A stretch of DNA of 64,000 nucleotides from Aphelidium insulamus (lineage: Eukaryota; Aphelidiomycota; Aphelidea; Aphelidiaceae): assembly GCA_036784855.1 (NCBI GenBank), contig JAZDSV010000006.1:159001-223000 (forward strand), in the 5' to 3' direction. The notes under the pieces are model-generated. The model was not told the DNA's origin, made no database searches, and saw only the letters and a program-made list of their open reading frames with translations. Positions 56,770-64,000 of this stretch are shown here, piece after piece. The stretch's first letter is position 1, and the number at the start of each line of letters is the position of its first letter. The translations under genes and the position numbers were made by a program.

Positions 56770-58996
56770 TCAGCTCCCCCTGCAAGGCAGCCGACATAGG
56801 TCAGCTGGTTGCAGTTGCTGCCTGATGGCAGCATTGGCAATTCGCCAAATATTAGTAGCAGCGTTACAATTGCGGTTCCAAATGTGTGCGCAATTGTCAC
56901 AAGTGACACAACTTCTGTCCATCACGCCATCACGTGGTCGCCGCTCTTGTGGCGCACAGTTTGCACGCAGTTGCTGATTAGTGGCACACCAGCTACACTG
57001 CTTGCTTGAGCGGAATTCATCCACCAAGTAAACCTTGTAACCAGCTCTACGCAACGTTGTACGAAATCCTTTCCCCTTCACTGGCTGCGATGCTGACTCT
57101 GCGCCCAGTCACCAATTGCCACAATTGTATCTTGTGGTGGCCCAAAGAGCTGGCAAAATTTGTTGATCATTAATGCCTCCGATTTTTGCCGCAGAAAGTA
57201 TGAGCCCAAGTTTAACTTTCAAAACAGATGTTGGCCATAAAATTGTTGGACGCGATGATTGTATGTCAATTTTGCTTGAAGATAGCCGCGGTATTCAGCA
57301 AAGTTGAGCGTTTTGTGGTTGAAGGCGGTGAGCATCAATTCCCATTGTGTAACAGACATGTTGTCAATTATCTCGCGCTTTTGCAACTTCTGCCTAATTG
57401 CTGCATACTTGTCGGCCAATGTTTCATTATTGCGTTGCTACCGAAATTTCGTCTGATTTCGATCGGATCCCTGCACGCAATAGAGCAAGTTGCCCATATT
57501 CGGATCAATTCCAACAATTTTTTTTTAGCCAGATCAGAATAGTCGGCGAGCTCGTCAATATACTGATCTGGAGGCGTACAGGAGTGTTTTCGCTTTCGTT
57601 TTGGTACCTCCTTCTTCAGTATAATGCAGCAGCTGACGGAATCGGTTACTATTTGAAAGTCAAAGCGAAATTGATTTCGTCCATCCTTTTGCAACTTGAA
57701 ACATTGTTGGTCAGTGCGGAAAAAATTGTTCCACAAATCTTTTTTTGTTTGCTCCGTTAAGGACTTGGTATCTTTTCGTGGAATGTTTGCTGCATTTTTC
57801 GGATAACATATATCAATTAGTGCTTTAGTGTCGATTCAAATATGTTTTGGTACCACGCTGGTCTGCACAGGAAGTACATTGTACACTCGTGCATCACGAC
57901 CTTCAACTTGACGCATCATGTACACCATTGGCCGCATATAATCAAACGTCCGCGCCTTCAGGTCATAAACAATATTGTCATTGGTAAGTGGTCGCCGAGG
58001 AAGAACAAATGGTCGCTGGGCTGCAATCCAAACGTGATATTGCTCGTCCGAAGTGGCTTCCAGGTGTGGATTAAGCAGGTCCATCTTGATGCTTTTTAGA
58101 TCAGCGCAAAGCCGATCTTTTGCAGCCTGTTTGCACTCTTCATTGGGATCAAGATCGATTTCTTGTAACCGTTCTTGCTTGTTGAAGCTCACGTTGACAA
58201 ATCGCTCAATGTATTTCACAAACGTGCCTACAATATTGTTGCGATACATTGTCTCAATTTCTTGTGCCGCGTAGTGTAGTACCTGTAGTAGTTGCACGTA
58301 AGAATATTTTTTGACGCAATGTGTAATACATACCTGGCCTAGATTCGCATAAGAGATACGCTCCTGCTGAATCGGCTGAAAAAATTGCTCATATACTGGC
58401 TGCATTTTGCGAAATATCTCGTAATTTTCGCCCTGTAAGTGGTAACCTCTTGTCGGCGGCAATGATACAATTTTCATTGCCATCATTGCGTGTGCATAAT
58501 TGACTGGTGGTAAATCTTCATTTTGATGATAGAGTCGCAGAAGGTAGAGCTTTAGGAAGAGGTATCCTTGGGTAACAATGATGTTTGTTCGTTTAACGGC
58601 ATCATGTATCGCTTCCATCGCAGTTGGGCCATAGCGGTATTCATTGGGGTCAACTGTAGTTGGATTGGCACTTTTGCCGCCTTTTGTTCTTGGCTGATCA
58701 GGCGGCTCGTCTGTGACAGTATTTTCATGCCTATTGTCGGTGTTATTATTATTCCCTCGTTCACTTTTCCTTTTTCGAGTGCCGCGTCGTCCTGGCGGCG
58801 GTTGTTGTCTGCGGCGTACACCCATTGGAACTTTCACGTTGTTGACCTTTCTGTATTTGATTCGGATTTTTGGCGGAACTCGTGGCACAATTATGCGCTC
58901 CATCTTGATCACATGGCGCATACTCGTTTTTATAGTCTGATATATAGCGCCGTCTCCAGGATCAGGAACATTGCTGGATGACCCAGAGCCAGCCAT
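56770..58996 (-). pseudogene. Fanzor (eukaryotic TnpB-like RNA-guided nuclease) relic
   Basis: The start at 58996 gives MAGSGSSSNVPDPGDG. A basic, NLS-like stretch (RRGTRKRKSER), a long helical region (AMEAIHDAVKRTNIIVTQGY; EIETMYRNNIVGTFVKYIER) and RTFDYMRPMVYMMRQVEG follow. A 51-nt intron (58283-58333) splices cleanly. Next come the Fanzor-typical HI-x-IDTKALID, LWNNFFR, FRFDFQIVTDSVS, RuvC-I GIDPNMGNLLYC, a helix (DKYAAIRQKLQKREIIDNMS), the RuvC-II stretch IVAIGDW, KVYLVDEFRSSKQCSWC and the second zinc half CVTCDNCAHIWNRNCNAATN. Lesions: TGA 57836-57838, a frame change in A9 (57518-57526), TAG 57438-57440, TGA 57219-57221, a frame change at about 57090-57105, and the RuvC-III Asp replaced by Asn (codon 56869-56871). 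Everything else is collinear, so this is a decayed copy rather than a chance match. Confidence 0.85.
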
Positions 58997-59049
58997 TGCT
59001 ATCTGAATATTCACATATTTCCATGAGTTCACGATCAGAAAATGTTATT

Positions 59050-59480
59050 AACGTGCCGTATCAGCAACTGGAATTCCCTGTAGCGTAATCAGAGGTGTGT
59101 GCAGTGGCTGATATCTGAATCAAAATTAGCGAAAATCGTATTAACGCACAACGTACCTTCTCGGAGTTTTATAGTGGAAATCAGTTTAGGTGATTGTTGG
59201 TATCAAATTGCAAGGCGCGTGTAGGTTAAATGCACCGTACCAACAATGAATGCCCTAGTACGTAATCGGAGTGGCGTGTAGTCGACAATGTCTGTATTAA
59301 TATTAGATCGTCACATGAAGCACAACATACATTTTCAGAGTTTATGGTGGAATCGGTGTGGCCGATTGTTGACCGGTGCAAAATCAAATCGAAACTGCGC
59401 TATATCTGCATTGGCATAAGAATAGTCGCACAAAAGCACAAAGTACCTTTCTCAGAGCTTAATGTTGTAATCAGCAGAAG
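59050..59480 (-). repeat. Three degenerate tandem exon-intron modules in the Fanzor 5' leader
   Basis: A 35-39-nt block starting GCACAA recurs at 59146-59184, 59320-59356 and 59437-59475. On the minus strand each copy ends an exon-like stretch with a donor-like GTACGT/GTATGT/GTACTT. Each is followed by a T-rich intron-like stretch with CAG. The exon-like parts of copies 1 and 2 (about 59050-59114 and 59225-59290) also align, sharing CTCYGATTACG and AGGG-ATTC. Confidence 0.55.
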
Positions 59481-59531
59481 AATTTGTGAAAATGTGTGCG
59501 TGTGAATCGAGCTGCGTGCTTGAGGCCCGTC

Positions 59532-59541
59532 CTTTTATATC
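59532..59541 (-). promoter_or_regulatory. TATA box of the Fanzor relic
   Basis: On the minus strand GGATATAAAAGG, about 540 bp upstream of the Fanzor ATG and directly upstream of the repeated leader modules. A perfect TTGACAGCTGTCAA palindrome follows at 59547-59560, then an AAGGTCA half-site array at 59563-59600 and a CCAAT-type box (CCGACCAATCA) at about 59611-59621. Together this looks like a once-active core promoter. Confidence 0.5.
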
Positions 59542-59562
59542 CGCGTTTGACAGCTGTCAAGA

Positions 59563-59600
59563 GCCAAGGTCAAGGTCAAGGTTGAAAGGTCAAGGTCACG
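59563..59600. repeat. Array of AAGGTCA half-sites
   Basis: Five to six copies of AAGGTC(A) in direct orientation (CCAAGGTCAAGGTCAAGG, then AAAGGTCAAGGTCACGGTCA) in the region upstream of the Fanzor TATA box. Confidence 0.65.
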
Positions 59601-59716
59601 GTCAGCATTTGATTGGTCGGTAATGACGCGGCGCCACCAGTAGGTTCCCACGAATGTACCTGTGGCACAACGCACGGCATCTGTGAAGCGATTCAAAAAT
59701 TATGGCCTTGTTCTAA

Positions 59717-59752
59717 TAGCGTGACAATAGCGTGACAATAGCGTGACAATCA
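59717..59752. repeat. Three-copy 11-bp tandem repeat (AGCGTGACAAT)
   Basis: Perfect tandem repeat of AGCGTGACAAT in three copies, in the non-coding stretch between the Fanzor leader and the right candidate inverted repeat. Confidence 0.8.
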
Positions 59753-59828
59753 CTGCGTGTAGTTATGCTAGCAGGAACGTTTAAGTACGATGCGAAAAAT
59801 TTATAGCATAGTACTGCTTTTGGCCGCT

Positions 59829-59857
59829 GATATTGTTATGGTGCGGACATGTCTAGG
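59829..59857. repeat. Right candidate inverted repeat of the Fanzor-bearing element
   Basis: GATATTGT (59829-59836) and GGACATGTCTAGG (59845-59857) are the inverted counterparts of ACAATGTC (56733-56740) and CCTAGACATAGTCC (56712-56725), with one 1-nt indel in the core and one mismatch in the outer block. The pair would bracket 3.1 kb containing the Fanzor relic with its promoter. Confidence 0.35.
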
Positions 59858-60223
59858 TCCAGCATGAAGACGCTCTGATGGATGACGTGGACAATATTAG
59901 TGGCGCGGCCTGGCATTATTGGAGAAGCTTTCTGTTGAGCTTGACAATAATGATATAGGCATGATGTGGCATGGGGCAGTGCGTACGCGTTTCGGGTAGT
60001 ATTGCTGTACGTGAAGAAGCAGCGTCACGATTCCACGGGCGGCATCGTGAACCATAGTGCAAAGAGTGTCAAACAAATGAACTTGAATGAAGGTGAAAAT
60101 GAACTTAAATGAGAGGCGTAGCATACGAATAAAAACGGTTTGGTGGGTGGATGCATAGATTATTATGAAGCATTGCAGTGGTTTGTAAATGCGTACGTGA
60201 TCTCATCCGGAAGCGTTAGCAGA
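59858..60223. other. Intergenic region right of the candidate Fanzor-element end
   Basis: About 365 bp between the right candidate inverted repeat and the stop codon of the next minus-strand ORF. It includes GAATAAAAAC at about 60128 on the plus strand. Nothing else recognised. Confidence 0.4.
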
Positions 60224-61920
60224 TCACCTATTTTGACGGGGCGTGGCTACCTTGCGCTGCTTGCTGGGACCCATGGCGGCAAGCGCCGGTTTGCGCTTGG
60301 CAACAGGGACGGGTGTTACTATGTCCGAAATGGGCATTACAGGTGTGTCAACACCATTGTCAGCCGAGGAGGAGCTACCGCTGGCTTCAGCCATGTACAT
60401 TGCACGACTTGGGCCAGCAGCATTAGAATTGCGTGTTGGTGTCTTCCCTTTGCTCGCAGCAGTGCTACGCGCTGATTGCTTTGGCGCTGCATTTTTGTGA
60501 AAGTTTCGAAGCGCATCCGAGACATTCGGGTCCCCAGAAAGCGTGCTGCCATCAAAGTCACGTGCCGGAATCTTGCCCTTCTCGGCCGCAGTGCGTGGAT
60601 GGTCGACAATTTCAACAAAGTCACGTGACGGCATCTTGCCCTTCTCGGCAGCGGTGCGCGCACGCTGGGCATGCTGAGTGCTGGAGCCGGCACCATTGTC
60701 CACGCCACCACTGTTGTCAGCATCATCGGCATCGTCAATCAGCGTAATTACCGTCTTACGCGTAGCTGTAGCAGTGCGTGCCGCCTCTGCAGCAACTTCT
60801 TCGTCATGAGCATCGATCTGTTCGAGCAAGTCCGCCAAAATTTTGTCATTGTTCGCCGACGAACCCAATGGCGGTTTGGTGGAGGATGCCGCAGTGGTTG
60901 CTTCGGCCTTTAAACCAGGGGTTCCCGTTGCATCAGCTTTTGCCGCAGTACCACGGCGCGTAGCTGGAGGAAGCGGCGACGAAGCGGCGGTCAGAGTAGC
61001 GTGGCGCGCAGGTTGCGTAGGTCGGCGGAAGTTCCACAGCGAGCTGGCAGCGGGCGACGTAACACCGGGCGTAGCGGCGGCAATCACATTACGTCCTCCA
61101 GTGACAGATGCAAACGTGAAGTCAGTTGGATCGAGGCAGATCCTTGTCACCGAGTTGTCCGCAACAACAACATCACCCAGGCAGCCTGCAGAGCAGATTA
61201 GTTATTACACGGTGTAAAACACTGGGCACGTACCGCTGAAGAACAACGCAGAGCGGCAACGGACTTCCCCACCATGTTGCCATACTGAGTGACGTTGTAG
61301 GCGCACTCGAACTGACGGTATCCAGTCAGTGACTGCGAGATATATCAACGCATATCGTACCGTGACATTGGCACTAATGCTGTTGGCGTACAGTGGCGTT
61401 TCGATCTGGATTGCCGTGTTGCTGGGGCCGTTGTACGCGCCCACACCAAAGATACGCGGAGAGAATGGCGCTGCAGTTTGTTTTGTGTGTCAGTATGAAT
61501 GCATGTATACGCGTGTATGCGTGTGTGTAAACGTACGCTGATCGCCATGCAGCGGGAGCAAACGGCTCCCGCTCCTTGCCTCCACCAGCATGAAAATCGG
61601 CTCGAGAGAACGCGTGTTGACGCGACCTTCTAGGATGTAGGTGCACGTCGGCATGGGTTCAACCACCTCGCGATCCACGTCCGTCCACGACACCAAGATG
61701 ATGTCCACGGCTGCAACAGGAGACACTGTCAGTCACTGTTACACGGCACTGTCACAGCAATCACGATGTGCTTACGGTGCGTGGTGCCGGCAAAAACCGT
61801 GGCATTGCTGCGGATCCAGCGCGAACCACGCGCGTCCGAGTCGTCCGGGTTGCAGAGTGCTGAAATGTGCTCAAGGAAGACTGCGGGCGCTGCGACGCGC
61901 GGCTTTTATGCTGCGGCAGA
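60224..61920 (-). CDS. Unrecognised protein with a repeated, disordered C-terminal tail
   Basis: Minus-strand exons joined by short introns. Exon 1 (left end near 61798, starting codon not identified) includes ALCNPDDSDARGSRWIRSNA. Exon 2 is VDIILVSWTDVDREVVEPMP with CTYILEGRVNTRSLEPIFML. Exon 3 is PRIFGVGAYNGPSNTAIQIE, exon 4 YNVTQYGNMVGKSVAALRCS, and the last, long exon starts GCLGDVVVADNSVTRICLDP. The folded part has the beta-strand spacing of a small globular domain. The tail is Ala/Ser/Thr-rich with an imperfect repeat: RTAAEKGKMPSRDF, RTAAEKGKIPARDF, STAASKGKTPTRNS. It ends SKQRKVATPRQNR, a nuclear-type basic end. Family unknown. It may be cargo of the neighbouring mobile elements. Confidence 0.5.
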
Positions 61921-62209
61921 AGTTGTATCACATAATTTCAGGCAGGAGCGAGGATTGGTCGTCAAGGTGGAGAGGGCCAATCGGGGCAGAAAGTGCACAT
62001 TTTTGTAAATTAGTTGTCGGGCGCTTTTATGATATGAATCCATCATCACTCTGGGTGAAGTGGGAAAATTTTTTCCGCCAATCACAACGTAGCGGCGAAC
62101 AGCCGCTATTCCCCCTTGCGCTGTGTGTGCGCTATAAATACAATGTGCTTGTCAGTGTGTCAGCTCTTTGTTTATTCAGTCGGTGAGCCGCCGCCGCCGC
62201 CGTGCTCGC
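61921..62209. promoter_or_regulatory. Non-coding gap with plus-strand TATA and the Crypton polyadenylation signal
   Basis: The gap holds TATAAATA at 62133-62140 (+) and TTTATT at 62171-62176. Read on the minus strand the latter is AATAAA, 34 nt after the recombinase stop. CCAAT-type motifs lie at about 61955 and 61978. GCATAAAAGCCGC just inside the next gene and CATAAAAGCGCC near 62025 are TATA-like on the minus strand. Confidence 0.4.
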
Positions 62210-64000
62210 TCACTGGGCGCACTTGGTCTGGCAGGCCTTCTTGAACGTGGATGGCGATATCTTGACGCCCCACGTCGCCGCAAAGGTCTCCATGCTGCCA
62301 TTGCAGTGCTCACGCAGGCAGCGCAGCACCGGCTTCACCTGCGAGTGTATCATGTTGCGCGCCGTCTCGGTCAGGTCCGCTGTTGTGGTTGTGTTCACCA
62401 CATCGTTAATGGCCTGTATGGCCGTCACTTGCGCTTGCAGGGTCTTGGCGTTCTTCAGCTCGCCTCGTAGCCCGTCCAGGTTGTTGTCGCCGCCACGCTT
62501 GCGCTTCTTGGCCACCGCTGCCTCCACGCCCACCGCTGGTTCTGCACCACTGCGTTCGCCGCTTGGACCTGCCGGTGCAACAATCTGCAGGCCACTTGTT
62601 CCTTCTGCACTGCTGGCGTCGCTTCGCTGTCGCGAATATGCAACTCGGTCGCCGCTTCTACCACGAATTTGACCGAGCGTTGTGGATGCGAAACTGGTGC
62701 GTTGCATAGTACAACAATGAATTTCGATGCCACCGCGTACAGATTCTTTGAGGCGAGGTTGTTGTTGGCGTTCACCTGGCGACCGAGTTGCATATTCGCA
62801 CAGAAGTTTGGCACCCAAGTCGATTTCAATGTTCCGACGGCATTGCGCTGGGCGAGGTGCAACAGGAAACTTGCATCCTGCTTGTATAGCGCCGCATGGT
62901 TGTCGCACTTGTGGCGCGCACTGTTCTTGATCTCGATATCGCTTCCACCGCCCCACACTGCAAGCAAGTACGCCGTTTTGCGATTAGAATGCGATCCGAA
63001 TGGCCCGTGGCGATTAATCAGTTTGCCGCACAGGTCTTTGTATCGCCGCTGGTACGTCTATATGTGTCATATAAGTCAATAAACAATTATTCAACGAAAC
63101 CTGATAACCAATATTTTCCTGTGGGCCTACATGGCCTTCTCCATTGGCATCGGCGAGGGTCTTGAGACGTTCCTGGGTTGGAAACAGGTATCCAGATTTA
63201 ATACCTGAAATGTGAGTCAATTGCATGTAATAGAGCAGATACCGGCAAGGTGAATGAAGGCCAACAAATGGCGCACAGGGCACAGCATTGGCATGTCATC
63301 ATCCTTCCACAGCATCAATGAAACGGCCCGATTGTCACTCTTCCCCATAATATAGAAGCCAATGCCGTCCACATCGCCGTTGCTGGGCTGAATTGACGTT
63401 ATATCCCAATTGATGCAATTCGCCTTGTTGTCACATTTCAGTGACAGTTGTGACACCTCGTCTTCACGCAAGAACAGTCGGCATGCCACCAGCGTCATTG
63501 TCCAAAACTCAAGGTCCCACAAATTGTTTGCACTGACGAGGTGGTCGCGGAGTGCCAGCAACTCCCATGGAGTGAGTGCCGAATCGCCTTGTGCCTGGTA
63601 GTTTGCGCTGTCCTTGTTGCTGCGCTTGTACACATTCAGCATCAGCACTGAGTCTCGTGGATTGCCACGCCGCCAAATCAATGAGTGACCGCGGTGGAAC
63701 TTGCACCCCTGGTGTCTTCCTTGTCCTTGTACAGCATGACGCACGTTGGACACGTGTCTTGAAAGGCCCCTGCTGGCCGCGCGACTCGTGTATGGCACCA
63801 ATAGTCGCCAGCATTTGGTCCACGTTCTTTGGGTCGTTCCAACCGCCCTGACACAGCATTGGCTCGCCCTTGACATTGAGAACCGGCGATGCCATCATCC
63901 TTGAGCAGCGGTGACCCGGCCGGCAAGCGCTAAAACGCACAAAGAGCGAAATCGTCCGCGGCAGCATTGACGGACAGAATGGCTGCGGCGGCTCGTCCAG
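62210..64000 (-). pseudogene. Crypton-like tyrosine recombinase, decayed and truncated by the window edge
   Basis: DNA transposase of the tyrosine-recombinase class. Blocks read: VLNVKGEPMLCQGGWNDPKN, DTCPTCVMLYKDKEDTRG (zinc-type Cys pair), SLIWRRGNPRDSVLMLNVYK, ALTPWELLALRDHLVS, ACRLFLREDEVSQLSL (box I Arg), YIMGKSDNRAVSLMLWKDDD, CPVRHLLAFIHLA, then across introns of 38 nt (63205-63242) and 43 nt (63058-63100) QRRYKDLCGKLINRHGPF, GSHSNRKTAYLLAVWGG (HxxR) and SARHKCDNHAALYKQDAS (His and Tyr). The tail ends LREHCNGSMETFAATWGVKI and TFKKACQTK. Single-base frame changes near 63705, 63760 and 63890, plus one between about 62500 and 62700, break the ORF. The N-terminus lies beyond 64000. Confidence 0.8.

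Noticed and set aside
57836-57905. A 64-nt GTACC...GCAG intron that would remove the first Fanzor TGA
   Set aside because: It shifts the reading frame and leads to a stop within a dozen codons, and it deletes the conserved IDTKALID segment.
62133-62140. Plus-strand TATA box driving a plus-strand gene over 62170-62700
   Set aside because: Plus-strand frames there are antisense to the recombinase tail and look non-coding. The TATA match may be fortuitous or a cryptic promoter.
1-64000. CRISPR arrays, prokaryotic operons, Shine-Dalgarno sites
   Set aside because: The genes are spliced and eukaryotic in content. The only regular repeats are microsatellites and short tandem repeats.

Overview
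The window looks like a compact nuclear segment from an early-diverging zoosporic fungus of the chytrid type. Genes are dense, lie on both strands, and carry many short GT-AG introns, mostly about 40-100 nt. Fungal markers are SEC66/SEC71, an SPG1/TEM1 GTPase, a fungal-style TYW4 with a C-terminal JmjC domain, an Nto1/BRPF scaffold and BRE1. Motility-type genes lost from most terrestrial fungi are also present: a WAVE-complex NCKAP1/HEM subunit and a TMEM249-like (CatSper-associated) membrane protein. The species cannot be named from the sequence alone.

Layout. 0-8.5 kb: TMEM249-like (+), SEC66 (-), SPG1/TEM1 GTPase (-), NCKAP1 (+). 8.5-10.7 kb: two identical inverted tRNA-Leu(CAA) genes bracketing an unrecognised repeat-type protein and a small tail-anchored protein. 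10.9-17 kb: RluA-family pseudouridine synthase (+) and an EPL1-PHD-ePHD-bromodomain-PWWP scaffold (-). 17-23 kb: a very large unrecognised helical-repeat protein (-) with N-terminal W-D-x-D-F motifs. 23.5-27.2 kb: a coiled-coil protein and an RGS-domain protein (+). 27.2-35 kb: ENPP-type phosphodiesterase, GH38 alpha-mannosidase and an RRM protein (all -). 35.5-39.4 kb: mitochondrial uS5 (+), a bZIP factor (-), an LRR protein (-). 39.4-46.7 kb: a RIB7/RibD-C reductase (-) head-to-head with TYW4 (+), then methylcrotonyl-CoA carboxylase beta (-). 46.9-54.5 kb: a small secreted twin-CX3C protein (-), BRE1 (+), RCE1 (-), a small membrane protein (+), an unrecognised protein (-).

From about 55.3 kb to the right edge the character changes to an accessory region: a secreted ankyrin-repeat gene (-), then a decayed Fanzor (eukaryotic TnpB/OMEGA nuclease) gene (-) with a downstream hairpin and candidate inverted-repeat ends, an unrecognised repeat-tailed ORF (-), and a decayed Crypton-like tyrosine recombinase (-) that runs off the window.

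The left 55 kb is ordinary housekeeping and cell-biology content: chromatin (BRPF, BRE1), mitochondrial translation, leucine catabolism, riboflavin, wybutosine tRNA modification, prenyl-protein processing, ER translocation and cytokinesis signalling. The main item of novelty is the Fanzor/Crypton neighbourhood. The Fanzor copy keeps clear family motifs, including a RuvC-I segment, a zinc finger and a spliceable 51-nt intron. It also carries three in-frame stops, two frameshifts and loss of the RuvC-III aspartate, so it is best read as a fossil of a mobile RNA-guided nuclease element.
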